From: CAWCUU01 sp963798855
GTDB taxonomy: Bacteria; Gemmatimonadota; Gemmatimonadetes; Longimicrobiales; RSA9
Assembly (NCBI GenBank): GCA_963798855.1
Contig: CAWCUU010000002.1
Location: 1-64,000, forward strand
DNA: 64,000 nt
Reading direction: 5' to 3'
How positions within the stretch are numbered: the stretch's first letter is position 1; every line of letters begins with the position of its first letter. This document shows, in pieces, positions 50,831-59,609 of the stretch. A program made the position numbers and the translations under genes. The notes under the pieces were generated by a model, which did no database searches, was not told the origin of the DNA, and was given only the letters and a program-made list of their open reading frames with translations.

Positions 50831-51286
50831 GTGGAGCGCAGGCGGTGGCTCGTGGCCGTCGTGGTCGTGGTGGTCGCCGCGGCGGGCATCTGGACCGTGA
50901 CGCGGAAAGTGCGCGCGGGGGGTGAGCGACGGCGACTGCAGGCGCTCGTGGTGGCGATGCACGAGGCGCGGGCCTCCGTGGATTCCTGCCGCACCGCGCT
51001 CGCCGAGGAGCAGACCGACTTCCGCGCGTTCGATCGCGCGGTGGACTCGCTCCGGCAGCAGCTGAGCGAGTACGAGTCCTCGGCCGGGCGCGTGCCCGCC
51101 GAGGTCTACGACGCCTATCTGACGGCATTCGAAGAGTACAACGCGCGGATTCCCGATTGGCAGGCGCGGGCCGACTCGCTTCGCGCACACTGGAGCGGCT
51201 GCTCGGAGCTGACCCGCCGCCACAACCTGATCGTCGACACGGTGCGCACGCGCACGCGCGGGAGCGTCTCGAGCGACTCCGGCTGA
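50831..51286 (+). CDS. Membrane-anchored periplasmic helical protein
   Basis: 151 residues, GTG start with GGAGCG site. One N-terminal helix (WLVAVVVVVVAAAGIWTV) followed by a soluble helical domain with coiled-coil character (ALVVAMHEARASVDSCRTAL, FDRAVDSLRQQLSEYES) and two Cys. Starts 18 bases after the preceding gene, likely co-transcribed. Not recognised. Confidence 0.6.
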   Translation: MERRRWLVAVVVVVVAAAGIWTVTRKVRAGGERRRLQALVVAMHEARASVDSCRTALAEEQTDFRAFDRAVDSLRQQLSEYESSAGRVPAEVYDAYLTAFEEYNARIPDWQARADSLRAHWSGCSELTRRHNLIVDTVRTRTRGSVSSDSG

Positions 51287-51419
51287 TCGCTGTTGCAGCT
51301 CGCCGAGCGGCAGACGACCCCCGGGCTGTAACAGGAGGGACGCTCTCCGCGTTGTATGGGTACGCCCTCGCGCAATTCCGCCCCGGGGGGCGGCATCCGT
51401 AGTCGAGGAAGGTAGTCCG

Positions 51420-52055
51420 ATGAGCCGCCATTTCCCTGGCCTCGCCGTGACGTTCGTCGCGGCCGCCCTGTTGCATGCCGCGCCCGCGGCCGCGCAGCGC
51501 CTCGAGCTTCAGGCCGGCCACGGCTGGTCGAGCGAGCAGGACCTGGCCAGCGGCAACGCGCTCTCACTCTCGCTCCGCCTGCACACGCTGCCGCTCGAGG
51601 TGCGCGCCGAGTGGATGGGCGCTTCCCTGCTCCGTATCGGCTCGACGTGCACGGGGCAGATCCCGCCGGAAGCGACGACGGGCTGCGGGCCGGAGCCGCT
51701 TCGGGTGCACGCGTTCACGGCGCTGGCGGGCGTCGGCGTGCCACTCCGGTTGTACGGCACGCCGCGCTTCCAGGTCGTCGCCCGGCCGGTAGTGATGGCC
51801 GGCATGATCACGGGCCGCCGCCGCGGCGAGGACAGCGGACGGGCGCTCGACTCGGCAGAGCCCCTCGGCGGGGCCGGCATCGGCATCGACCTGCAGTGGC
51901 GCCCGCTGACGGATCCGCACTGGCTGGTCTCCGCCGGCGCGAGCCAGCTCTGGCTGAGCTCGCTCGATCGCACCGTGGTCGCGGACGGCTACCAGCCGTA
52001 CAACCACTCCACCTCGATCCGGGCGCTGCGCGCGGGTGTCGGCTACGCGTTCTGA
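51420..52055 (+). CDS. Outer-membrane beta-barrel protein
   Basis: 211 residues. Signal peptide MSRHFPGLAVTFVAAALLHAAPAAAQ; mature strands LELQAGHGW, LSLSLRLHTLPLEVRAEWM, ARPVVMAGMITGRR, GAGIGIDLQWRPL and C-terminal IRALRAGVGYAF with terminal Phe, the BAM signal. AGGAAGG precedes ATG 51420. Function unknown. Confidence 0.72.
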   Translation: MSRHFPGLAVTFVAAALLHAAPAAAQRLELQAGHGWSSEQDLASGNALSLSLRLHTLPLEVRAEWMGASLLRIGSTCTGQIPPEATTGCGPEPLRVHAFTALAGVGVPLRLYGTPRFQVVARPVVMAGMITGRRRGEDSGRALDSAEPLGGAGIGIDLQWRPLTDPHWLVSAGASQLWLSSLDRTVVADGYQPYNHSTSIRALRAGVGYAF

Positions 52056-52067
52056 GAGCGGGCGCGA

Positions 52068-53108
52068 GTGACTCCGATCGACCTCCGCTCCGACACCGTC
52101 ACCCGCCCCTCGGGGCCGATGCGTGCCGCGATGGCGGAGGCGGAGGTCGGCGACGATCAGTACGGTGAGGACCCGAGCACGAACCGGCTGCAGCAGCGCA
52201 TGGCCGAGCTGCTCGGCAAGGAGGCGGCGCTCTGGCTACCGACCGGCACCATGGCGAACCAGGTCGCGCTGCGGGTGCTGACGCGGCCCGGCGATGACGT
52301 CGTGGTCAGTCGCCAGAGCCACATGGTGTGGCACGAGACGGGCGCCGGCGCGGCGAACTCCGGCGTCCAGTTCACCGAGATCGGCGATGCCGGGCTCTTC
52401 GACGCCGACGCCCTTCTCGCCGCGCGTAAGCCGCAGGGCCACATGCTGTACCCGCCCACGACGCTCGTCGCGATCGAGAACACGCACAACCGCGCCGGCG
52501 GGATCGTGTTCCCGCAGGGCGAGGTCGAGCGCATTTGCGACGTCGCCCGCGAGAATCGGATCGCCAGCTATCTGGACGGAGCGCGGCTGTGGAACGCGGC
52601 CGTCGCCGCCGGTCGGCCGGCGGCGGAGCTCGCGCGACCGTTCGACCTGGTGTCGGTCGCGCTGTCGAAGGGGCTGGGGGCGCCGGGCGGCTCGATGGTG
52701 GCGGGGACGGAAGCGCTGATCCGGTCGGCGCTCCGGCACCGGCGCATGCTGGGAGGCGCGATGCGGCAGGTGGGGATCTTCGCCGCCGCGGCGAGCTGGG
52801 CGCTCGACCACAACCTCCCCCGCCTCTCCGAAGACCACGCGAACGCGCGACTGCTGGGCGAGCGGCTCGCCGCCAGCCCGCGCATCGTCCTCGATCTGGC
52901 CACGGTGCAGACGAACATCATCATGTTCGATCTCGCGGCCGGCGCGCCCGATGCCGAGAGCGTCGTCGCGCGGGCGCGGGAGGCCGGGGTGCTGCTCAAC
53001 GCCTTCGGCCCTCGCACCCTCCGCGCGGTCACCCACCTCGACGTAGAAGCCGCGGGCTGCGAGCGCGCGGCGGCGACGCTGCTGGAGATCGTCGACGCGG
53101 GAAGCTGA
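52068..53108 (+). CDS. ltaE: Low-specificity threonine aldolase, PLP-dependent
   Basis: 346 residues. IDLRSDTVTRPS at the N-terminus, GDDQYGEDPSTNRL, LWLPTGTMANQVAL, the PLP-contacting D-G-A-R-L-W-N and the Schiff-base K201 in SVALSKGLGAPGGS are the complete family pattern. It cleaves L-threonine or allo-threonine to glycine and acetaldehyde. GTG start 13 bases after the barrel gene. Cytoplasmic. Confidence 0.9.
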   Translation: MTPIDLRSDTVTRPSGPMRAAMAEAEVGDDQYGEDPSTNRLQQRMAELLGKEAALWLPTGTMANQVALRVLTRPGDDVVVSRQSHMVWHETGAGAANSGVQFTEIGDAGLFDADALLAARKPQGHMLYPPTTLVAIENTHNRAGGIVFPQGEVERICDVARENRIASYLDGARLWNAAVAAGRPAAELARPFDLVSVALSKGLGAPGGSMVAGTEALIRSALRHRRMLGGAMRQVGIFAAAASWALDHNLPRLSEDHANARLLGERLAASPRIVLDLATVQTNIIMFDLAAGAPDAESVVARAREAGVLLNAFGPRTLRAVTHLDVEAAGCERAAATLLEIVDAGS

Positions 53109-53405
53109 TCAGTCCTCGCCAGCGCGCTCCGCGGCGCTGCGGGGGGTCGGCTGGATCGGCTTCGAGCGGCCGTAGCGGCGACGGTGCGGGGACGGGCCCT
53201 CCGGCAGGGCCCGTTCGACCGTGTCCAGCCGCGCGTCGATCGCTTCGGTCGCGCGCGCGAGATCCATCAGCGCCCGCTCCTCGCGAGCCGCATCGTGGAT
53301 CATCTGGCGCAGCTCGGCCTCTCGCGAGCGACCGTGACGCCGGCCGCGCTCCTCGAGAGCCTCCAGCTCCGCGTCGGGCACTTCGCGTACGACGATGTCA
53401 CCCAT
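53109..53405 (-). CDS. FitA-like ribbon-helix-helix protein, orphan antitoxin-like
   Basis: 98 residues from ATG 53405-53403 (GGAGA 8 bases upstream). MGDIVVREVPDAELEALEER continuing GRRHGRSREAELRQMIHDAA is the N-terminal RHH of FitA/StbC-like antitoxins (I-V-R-x-V-P-x-x-x-L-x-x-L, then H-x-R-S-x-E-x-E-x-R-x-I-I). The C-terminal half is charged and ends in an Arg-rich tail. No PIN toxin gene is next to it, so it is an orphan antitoxin or plain repressor. Confidence 0.7.
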   Translation of the reverse strand: MGDIVVREVPDAELEALEERGRRHGRSREAELRQMIHDAAREERALMDLARATEAIDARLDTVERALPEGPSPHRRRYGRSKPIQPTPRSAAERAGED

Positions 53406-53509
53406 GGCGTACATCTCCGGTGTGGCGGGGAGGCCCTCCAAGATCCGGCACCTCTCGCCGCCCGGCCACCCGTTCGGTGAACGTACGGTCGGATCGCCAT
53501 CCTGTCTTC

Positions 53510-53938
53510 TCAGCGGTCCGCAGCGCTTTCGTCCGCACTCACGCGTACGGCCACCGCGCGACTGCCGAGCCACAGCAGCGTCCAGCCCAGGCCGAGCGCG
53601 ACCGCCGCGGAGAGCGCGCCCGTGAGCGGTCCGCTGCCGCCCCAGAAGACGGCGGCGAGCGCCGCCGTCAGAGCCATTGCGATGACCCAGCCGTGCAGCG
53701 CGACGCGGGTCCAGGCTCGGCGCGCGGCCAGACCCACGATCGCCGCCGCCGCGAGCATGCCGTAGAGCGCTTCCGTCGCGGTGGCCGCCTTCTGTCCCGC
53801 CGTAACCGCTACGTCGTACTCCTCCAGCACGTCGCCGATGCCGAGCCAGGCGGTCGTGAGCAGCGCCAGCGCGAGCAGGATGCCGCCGGCGACGTGGTAC
53901 CAGGCGAGCCCTCCGCCGCCGGCGCCGGCGCGCGTCAC
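53510..53938 (-). CDS. Four-helix membrane protein coupled to BNR/VPS10 protein 2
   Basis: 142 residues. GTG 53938-53936 overlaps the TGA of the upstream BNR/VPS10 gene (GTGA), so translation is coupled. Four hydrophobic helices (VAGGILLALALLTTAWLGI; TEALYGMLAAAAIVGLAA; VALHGWVIAMALTAALAAVFWG; AAVALGLGWTLLWLG). Unrecognised; the tight link suggests work with the propeller protein or mere operon packing. Confidence 0.65.
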   Translation of the reverse strand: MTRAGAGGGGLAWYHVAGGILLALALLTTAWLGIGDVLEEYDVAVTAGQKAATATEALYGMLAAAAIVGLAARRAWTRVALHGWVIAMALTAALAAVFWGGSGPLTGALSAAVALGLGWTLLWLGSRAVAVRVSADESAADR

Positions 53939-56900
53939 GGTCGGTCGGAGCCCCGCGCCGGCGCGCCGAGGGCGCTCTTCAGCTCGGCCAGCTCCTGCCG
54001 CTGAGCGGGCGTCGGCGGGTAGAGCGTCCCCTGCACCGAGCCGCGGCCGTTGAAATCGGAGGCGAGCGACGACGCCCGGAAGTACAGCCTTCGCGCGGCG
54101 GGCGATGCGCCCGGCGCCTGCGCCGCCTCGAACGCCTTCCGCTGCACGTCGAGCAGGTCGACGAGGAACGCCTCGCGAGCCGCGTACTGCGCCCCGGTCA
54201 GCTCCGGCTTGCCCGGGTCCGGCTTCACCACGACGGTCGCGGTGTCGGTCGCGCCACCCGCCTTCAGCGTCACGGTGTAGGTGCCCGGCGACACCCACGG
54301 CCCCTGCGTGGTCGGCCGCGGCAGCTCGGGCAGCGCCTTCGCCTGCGGCGCGTCCGGATCGGGCGGCTCGGTCGGCGGGGGCGCGTGGCGAAGGTCCCAC
54401 ACGACGCGGTGCACGACGCCCGGCGACGCCGGCCCGTCCAGCGTGCGCACCACGTGACCGGCCGCGTCGGCGATGGTCAGCGTCGCGGACGGAGCCGCGC
54501 TGCCGAGCGTGTAGTCGAGGATCGCGCCGTCGGGCGGGTTCTCGCCCGCGAAGAAGTCCTGCCCGCGGTAGGAGTAGTCCTCCCAGTACTGCCAGATCGC
54601 GGCGGGCCGGACCCGGAACAGGTGCGCCGGCTCGCGCGCGATCTCCGGCGTCCACTCGGCGAGCGACGAGCCGTCGTCGAGGATGTAGAGGCTGCGACCG
54701 TGCGTGGCCACGACCACGTCGTGCGTGCGCGGCTGCACCTCCACCTCCATGTAGAGCGTCGCGGGCAGGTTCGCGCCGAGCCGCTGCCAGTGCGACCCGC
54801 GGTCGGTCGAGATCCACAGCGCGTGCTCGGTGCCCGCGAACACGACGCCCGCCCGGTCCGGGTGCTCGCCGATGAAGCGCACGACGCCGTCCGCCGGCAG
54901 CCCGGCCGCGATCGGAGTCCACGTCTTGCCGAAGTCCTCCGTGCGGAACGCGTACGGGCGGAAGTCCCCGCGGCGGTGGTCGTCGATGGCGACGTAGGCC
55001 GCGCCGGGTCCCGCGCGCGACGCCTCGATCCGGCTCACGTACGCGCCGTCCGGCGCACCCTTGATGTTGCGTCCCACCTCGGTCCACGTCTTCCCGGCGT
55101 CGCGCGAGAGCTGGATGTTGCCGTCGTCCGTGCCGGCCCACAGCACGTTGCCGTCGACCGGCGACTCGGCCACCGCCGAGATCGCGCTGAAGTCGCCCTG
55201 CCCGTCGTTCCTCGACAGCGCGATGTCCGCGCCCTTCACGCCCATGATCGAGAGCGTGTCGCGGTCGATGCGCCGTGTGAGGTCCTCGGTCGCCGTCCAC
55301 GTCGTGCCGTGGTCGTGGGTGATGTAGAGGCGGTCGGCGCCGTAGTAGTACGTGCCCGGCGTGTGGTGCGACGCGACGCCCGGCGTCATCCACTCCCAGC
55401 GCGGCTCCGCTCCGGTCGAATCACCGCGCGGGTGGATGTCGCGGCGGTCGCCCATGAACGCGTCGACGAGCGTGAGGTCGCCCTCTACCGCGTTGCTGTA
55501 GACGAACCTCGGCCCGTCGAGGTCCACGTCGTGCTCGAGCCCGTCGTTGAAGCCGATCTCGCGCCAGTCGCCAGGGGTTATGCCCAGATAATGACGCGTC
55601 GCGCTCGGGCCCTCCCACGAGTGGTCGTCCTGCATGCCGCCGTAGATCCAGTACGGCGAGCGGTCGTCCAGCCCGATGCCGTAGAACTGCACGATCGGGA
55701 TGTTGTTGATGCGGCTGTACGTCTCGCCGCGGTCCCAGGTTTGGTAGAGGCCGCCGTCGCCGGCGAGGTAGAAGTGGCGCGAGTCGGTCGGGTCGATCCA
55801 CATCGCGTGGTAGTCGCCCTTGAGCCCGACGTCGTACGTCGGCTCCGTCGGCATCGTGCGCCACGTCGTCCCGCCGTCGTCGCTGCGGTGGAACCAGCGC
55901 GCGAGCAGATAGAGCCGCTGGTCGTCCGTCGGATCGACGTACAGCGAGCTGTAGTAGACCGGCCGCTCGTTGTATTCGTTGACGCGCGTCCAGCTGTCGC
56001 CGCCGTTCGTTGTCCGCCACAGCCCGCCCTGCGACGCGTGCTCGACGATCGCGTAGACCAGCCCGGGGGTCTTCTGCGCCGCCGCGAGGCCGACGCGCCC
56101 GATCGGCGCGGACGGCAGCCCGCCGGAGAGCCGCTGCCAGGTCTCGCCGCCGTCCTTCGTACGGTAGATGCCGCTGCCCGCCCCGCCGCCATTGAATCCC
56201 CACGGCGTGCGCTGCCGCTGGTACATCGCCGCGAACAGCGTCTTCGGGTCGTGCGGGTCCATGACCAGGTCGACAGCGCCCGTCATCGTGTCGACGAACA
56301 GCACCCTCTTCCAGCTCCTTCCGCCGTCCGTGGTACGGAACACACCGCGTTGGGGCGACGCCTTCCACAGGTTGCCCAGCGCGGCGACGTAGGCCACGTC
56401 CGGATTGCCCGGATCGACTGCGATGCGACCGATCGCGCGCGTGCTGTCCAGCCCCACGTGCGTCCAGCTCGCGCCGCCGTCCGTCGAGCGGAAGACGCCG
56501 TCGCCCCACGAGCTGCTCTGCCGGTTGTTCTGCTCGCCCGTGCCCGCCCACACCACGTCGTGTCTCGACGGCGCGATCGCGACGACGCCGAACGTGCCGG
56601 TCGGCTGCCCGTCGAAGATCGGCGTCCAGGTCGTGCCGCGGTTCGTCGACTTCCACAGCCCACCCGTCGCGGAGGCGACGTAGACCGTGCTCGGGTCGTC
56701 CGGAAGCGACTGCACGTCGTGCACACGGCCGCCCATGACGGCGGGGCCGATGGAGCGGAAGGCCAGCTCGGCGAACGGATTGGCCTGGGCCTGCCGCTGC
56801 TGCGCAGCGGCAGGCAGGGCGAGGGCGAGGGCGAGGGCGAGGGCGAGGGCGATGACGGGGGCGAGGGCGAGGGCGGGGGCGAGGGCGAGGGCGGGGGCGG

Positions 56901-56976
56901 GCGCGGGGGCGAGGGTTCCGCGGCTGGCGCCGCGGGAACGGGCGGACGCGGGGGGGTGGTCGGGCGTCGATCGCAT
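53935..56976 (-). CDS. Large secreted BNR/VPS10-type beta-propeller protein 2
   Basis: 1013 residues. ATG 56976-56974 has GGAGA 7 bases upstream; the signal peptide is unusual, a long (Leu-Ala)n run coded by CTCGCC repeats and ending LPAAAQQ. The rest has sortilin/VPS10-like blades with Asp-boxes (GGLWKSTNRGTTW, GVFRSTDGGASWTHV, RGVFRTTDGGRSWKRV, IYRTKDGGETWQRL) and at the C-terminus a beta-sandwich (SPGTYTVTLKAGGATDTATV) and a helical tail. Same architecture as the gene at 23386-26560, about 30-40% alike by eye. Catalysis is unproven for this family; protein- or glycan-binding at the cell surface is possible. Confidence 0.88.
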   Translation of the reverse strand: MRSTPDHPPASARSRGASRGTLAPAPAPALALAPALALAPVIALALALALALALPAAAQQRQAQANPFAELAFRSIGPAVMGGRVHDVQSLPDDPSTVYVASATGGLWKSTNRGTTWTPIFDGQPTGTFGVVAIAPSRHDVVWAGTGEQNNRQSSSWGDGVFRSTDGGASWTHVGLDSTRAIGRIAVDPGNPDVAYVAALGNLWKASPQRGVFRTTDGGRSWKRVLFVDTMTGAVDLVMDPHDPKTLFAAMYQRQRTPWGFNGGGAGSGIYRTKDGGETWQRLSGGLPSAPIGRVGLAAAQKTPGLVYAIVEHASQGGLWRTTNGGDSWTRVNEYNERPVYYSSLYVDPTDDQRLYLLARWFHRSDDGGTTWRTMPTEPTYDVGLKGDYHAMWIDPTDSRHFYLAGDGGLYQTWDRGETYSRINNIPIVQFYGIGLDDRSPYWIYGGMQDDHSWEGPSATRHYLGITPGDWREIGFNDGLEHDVDLDGPRFVYSNAVEGDLTLVDAFMGDRRDIHPRGDSTGAEPRWEWMTPGVASHHTPGTYYYGADRLYITHDHGTTWTATEDLTRRIDRDTLSIMGVKGADIALSRNDGQGDFSAISAVAESPVDGNVLWAGTDDGNIQLSRDAGKTWTEVGRNIKGAPDGAYVSRIEASRAGPGAAYVAIDDHRRGDFRPYAFRTEDFGKTWTPIAAGLPADGVVRFIGEHPDRAGVVFAGTEHALWISTDRGSHWQRLGANLPATLYMEVEVQPRTHDVVVATHGRSLYILDDGSSLAEWTPEIAREPAHLFRVRPAAIWQYWEDYSYRGQDFFAGENPPDGAILDYTLGSAAPSATLTIADAAGHVVRTLDGPASPGVVHRVVWDLRHAPPPTEPPDPDAPQAKALPELPRPTTQGPWVSPGTYTVTLKAGGATDTATVVVKPDPGKPELTGAQYAAREAFLVDLLDVQRKAFEAAQAPGASPAARRLYFRASSLASDFNGRGSVQGTLYPPTPAQRQELAELKSALGAPARGSDRP
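56816..56925 (-). repeat. Hexanucleotide repeat coding for the signal-peptide core
   Basis: About 18 units of GGCGAG/GGCGGG (minus strand CTCGCC, CCCGCC) encode alternating Leu-Ala and Pro-Ala in the signal peptide of BNR/VPS10 protein 2. Unit length six keeps the frame when copies are gained or lost, so only the length of the hydrophobic core would change. Confidence 0.85.
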
Positions 56977-57126
56977 CAGTGCGTCTCCGGTCTGCTGGGT
57001 CGGCGAAGGGGTATGGTAGGCGGAGGGCGGCATCCGGCGCAAAAAGGTGCCTCAATAGAAACGCCCATGTCCCGGGGTCCCATCCGACTATGGCATCGCC
57101 CCTCCGTCTGTCCGATCCGTGCCTGC

Positions 57127-58107
57127 ATGCCCATCGACGAACCGAGTCCGCCGCCGGCCGACGAAGCCGTCCGCATCAGCCGGCGCGGCGACCGACTCGT
57201 CGTCCGGCTGGGGCCGAAGCCACACGCGAGTGCCGCCCGGCCGCCGGAGGAGCCGCGGCACGACGTCGACTTCACGAACGAAGTCATCGCACCGCTGGTG
57301 AAGGAGCTGGTCTTGCGCGGGTACAGCCCGCGCACGCGCACGGCGTACGTGGGCCACGCCCGCCGCTACCTTGGCGGTCTTCAGAGTGGCGAGGCGCCGT
57401 CGACCGAGTCGGTGCGCGGACATCTGCTCGAAATGGTGACGCGCGGCGCATCGATCGCGTCGCGCAACCAGGCCGTAAGCGCGCTGCGGCTGCTGCTGCG
57501 GGCGCTCGGGATCGAAGCCCGCACCGAGGACGTCCCTCGGCCCAGACGGGAGCGGCGCCTGCCGACCGTGCTCTCCGCGGGCGAGGTCCGGCGGCTGCTC
57601 GACGCTCCGCGCAACGCCAAGCATCGCGCACTGCTGATGCTCGCCTACTCCTCGGGGCTGCGCGTGTCGGAACTCGTGCGTCTGCGCATCGCGGACCTCG
57701 ACGTCGAGCGGCGACTGCTGCACGTTCGGCGCGCGAAGGGCAGGAAGGACCGGGTCTCGCTGCTGTCGGACGCGGCGCTGGAAGCCGTTCGCGTCTACAC
57801 CTCGCTCGAGAAGCCGCGCGACTGGCTGTTCCCCGGCGGCCGACCGGGACGCCACCTCACGACGCGCTCGGTGCAGAAAGTGGTCGAGAAGGCCCGGCGC
57901 GACGCCGGCATCGCGCGTTCCTTTTCGGTCCACGCGCTGCGTCACAGCTTCGCCACGCACCTGCTCGAAGCAGGGACGGACCTGCGATACATCCAGGCGC
58001 TACTCGGCCACGCCAGCTCCCGCACGACGGAGATCTACACACACGTCACCGCCCCGGCCCTCGCCCGCATCGAAAGCCCGCTGGACGCACTGTTACGACG
58101 CTCTTGA
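57127..58107 (+). CDS. Tyrosine recombinase next to an integron-like cassette array
   Basis: 326 residues. A 45-residue basic/proline-rich N-extension, then the SAM-like core-binding domain (VLRGYSPRTRTAYVGHARRYL) and the catalytic domain with Arg in SSGLRVSELVRL, Lys in AKGRKDR, H-A-L-R-H-S-F-A-T-H, LGHASSRTTEIY and Tyr in the last box. The ending T-H-V-...-SPLDALLRRS is like that of IntI integrases (YTHV...RSPLDAL), but the extra segment that marks IntI between the Lys and His boxes is absent (about 60 residues join them, as in XerC/XerD). It reads toward the array and the first cassette boundary is 94 bases after its stop. ATG 57127 is the first good start; the array, not the protein alone, suggests an integron-type role. 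Confidence 0.82.
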   Translation: MPIDEPSPPPADEAVRISRRGDRLVVRLGPKPHASAARPPEEPRHDVDFTNEVIAPLVKELVLRGYSPRTRTAYVGHARRYLGGLQSGEAPSTESVRGHLLEMVTRGASIASRNQAVSALRLLLRALGIEARTEDVPRPRRERRLPTVLSAGEVRRLLDAPRNAKHRALLMLAYSSGLRVSELVRLRIADLDVERRLLHVRRAKGRKDRVSLLSDAALEAVRVYTSLEKPRDWLFPGGRPGRHLTTRSVQKVVEKARRDAGIARSFSVHALRHSFATHLLEAGTDLRYIQALLGHASSRTTEIYTHVTAPALARIESPLDALLRRS

Positions 58108-58207
58108 CCGGGGAGAACGGAAGTGCAGAAATCGAAGTGTAGGGTTCGGATATCGCTGGCGGGGTGACGGAAGCGAGTAACGGAGGTTCGGAGATAAGCA
58201 GTTAGGT
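58108..58207 (+). other. Candidate primary recombination site (attI-like)
   Basis: The region between the recombinase stop and cassette 1 ends in G-TTAGGT (58201-58207). This is the R' type core GTTRRRY, and its reverse complement ACCTAAC is exactly the R'' of the first attC-like site (58604-58610), as expected for the left edge of cassette 1. No second arm capable of a long hairpin is seen, which fits attI rather than attC. Cut expected between 58201 and 58202. Confidence 0.6.
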
Positions 58208-58226
58208 GAAACGCGAGGAAGATAAG

Positions 58227-58563
58227 ATGGAGCTCCAAGAATTCGTGACCAAGACCTTGGTTCAGATCCAGCAGGGAGTTCAAGATGCCATCCGAGAGAC
58301 CACCGAACGTGGTCTTAACGGAGTAATAAGCCCCATTCTGGGGAACCCCGGACAAGCACGACGATGCTTACGTCCGCGAAGTCACCTTCGATGTAGCGGT
58401 CACGGCATCTGAAGGGGCGAACCGAAAGGCTGGGGGCGGCATCAATGTGCTCTCTGCCAAGGTGGGCGGAGAACTCGCTGAGACGTCGGAGCATACGCAC
58501 GTCAGCAGAATTGAGTTCTCAATTCCCATCGTGCCACCGGCGACGAGGGTTGATCGCAAATAG
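58227..58563 (+). CDS. Cassette 1: Trypco2-type small protein, one frame break
   Basis: About 111 residues when one extra base near 58340 (run GGGGAACCCC) is ignored. N-part MELQEFVTKTLVQIQQGVQD continues after the break as DDAYVREVTFDVAVTASEGA, then GGGINVLSAKVGGELAET and HVSRIEFSIPIVPP. This is the pattern of the trypsin-co-occurring domain 2 family, a helix followed by a beta-sandwich. GAGGAAG lies 7 bases before ATG 58227. Role unknown; some relatives sit beside peptidase genes, none here. Confidence 0.65.
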
Positions 58564-58603
58564 CAGGCGACGACCGAACAAGATATAGACCGGCGCGCGC
58601 TTC

Positions 58604-58720
58604 ACCTAACAAGACGGTCTCCGGTGCGCCGCCTTCGGCGGCTTGCCCTTCGGGAACTCGATCCTCAGCACCGCTAACGCGGCGCTTCCGGTCGAGTTCG
58701 GAGACCGCAGAACGTTAGAA
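58604..58720 (+). repeat. attC-like site 1
   Basis: R'' ACCTAAC (58604-58610) and R' GTTAGAA (58714-58720); inner arms CGGTCTCCG / CGGAGACCG are perfectly inverted, with the centre able to fold (GCCGCCTTCGGCGGC). 117 bases. Cut between 58714 and 58715. Confidence 0.82.
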
Positions 58721-58769
58721 GACATCGCGTGAGAGTGCGGGTTATCAGGAGCAGGACTAGATTGAAGAG

Positions 58770-59000
58770 ATGAGTTCACGCCCACTTGATACGGCCCCAG
58801 CCGCCTGGTCTCACTATGAGGCCGTCCTGGATCGAATGGACGGTCCGGCGCGGCTTCGCGCCGCGGTCGAACTGAGTGACGCCGTCCACGAGATCCGCTT
58901 GGCCGGAATTCGGTCTCGCCAGCCTGAACTGAGCCTTCGGGATGCCGTGGCGCAGTTGGTGGCGGAGGATCACGGGGTGGCACTGCCCCGCCACAAGTGA
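58770..59000 (+). CDS. Cassette 2: small protein paired with nucleotidyltransferase (antitoxin candidate)
   Basis: 76 residues, helical, acidic/basic mixed (LDRMDGPARLRAAVELSDAV, LSLRDAVAQLVAEDHG). ATG 58770 follows GAAGAG. Its TGA overlaps the GTG of the next gene. Small helical partners in front of AbiEii/MNT-type nucleotidyltransferases are usually antitoxins or regulators; this is inference from position. Confidence 0.65.
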   Translation: MSSRPLDTAPAAWSHYEAVLDRMDGPARLRAAVELSDAVHEIRLAGIRSRQPELSLRDAVAQLVAEDHGVALPRHK

Positions 59001-59578
59001 GTCTCGCAGCGTTCCTGGAGAGGGTCGTCGAAGTCCTCGACGAAGCCGGTGTCTCTTATATGCTGACCGGATCGCTGGCATCGGCATTCTACGCCGTCCC
59101 AAGGGCCACCCAAGACATTGACGTTGTGATCGAGGCCCAGAAAGAGGGGATCGAGCGACTCATCGAAGGTCTGCTCGCAGCGGGCTGGTATGCGGATCGA
59201 GATGCGGCGCTGGAAGCTTGGCAGGGCCAGGGTCAATTCAATGCCATTGAGCCCGACACCGGTTGGAAGGCTGACTTCATTGTCAGAAAAGACCGCGCCT
59301 ATAGCCGCGAGGAGTTCAGCCGCCGAGCGCAGATCTCATTGCTCGGCGTGGAACTGGCGGTGGCGAGCCTTGAGGATGTCCTCATCGCGAAGCTCGAGTG
59401 GAGCCGTCTCGGGGACTCAGCGCTGCAGCGGCGTGATGTTGCTCAGCTCTTGGAGCGCACGTGGCAGCGTGTGGACCAAGCTTATGTGGAGAGGTGGGTC
59501 ACGGAGCTAGGGCTTGAGGCAGAATGGCGGACCGCCCTGTCCCGGGCACAGCTCCCCGAGCCACCTGGTACGGAATAG
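58997..59578 (+). CDS. Cassette 2: AbiEii-like nucleotidyltransferase
   Basis: 193 residues, GTG start overlapping the upstream stop. Motif G-S-L-A-S-A-F-Y...R-A-T-Q-D-I-D-V-V-I gives the G-S and D-x-D of the polymerase-beta-like nucleotidyltransferase fold; KADFIV supplies the third acid and the region SLEDVLIAKLEWSRLGDSAL the lysine helix seen in AbiEii/AbiGii-like and related transferases. Probable toxin that modifies RNA or protein with nucleotides, or an abortive-infection factor. Lower G+C than the core genes. Confidence 0.72.
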   Translation: MSLAAFLERVVEVLDEAGVSYMLTGSLASAFYAVPRATQDIDVVIEAQKEGIERLIEGLLAAGWYADRDAALEAWQGQGQFNAIEPDTGWKADFIVRKDRAYSREEFSRRAQISLLGVELAVASLEDVLIAKLEWSRLGDSALQRRDVAQLLERTWQRVDQAYVERWVTELGLEAEWRTALSRAQLPEPPGTE

Positions 59579-59609
59579 AGGAGTTGGGCGGCTCCTCGCC
59601 GGCGACGTC

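Noticed and set aside
57127..58107. Plain housekeeping XerC/XerD
   Set aside because: Not excluded by the protein alone, but the N-extension, the IntI-like ending and above all the cassette boundary 94 bases downstream make an array-specific recombinase more likely.
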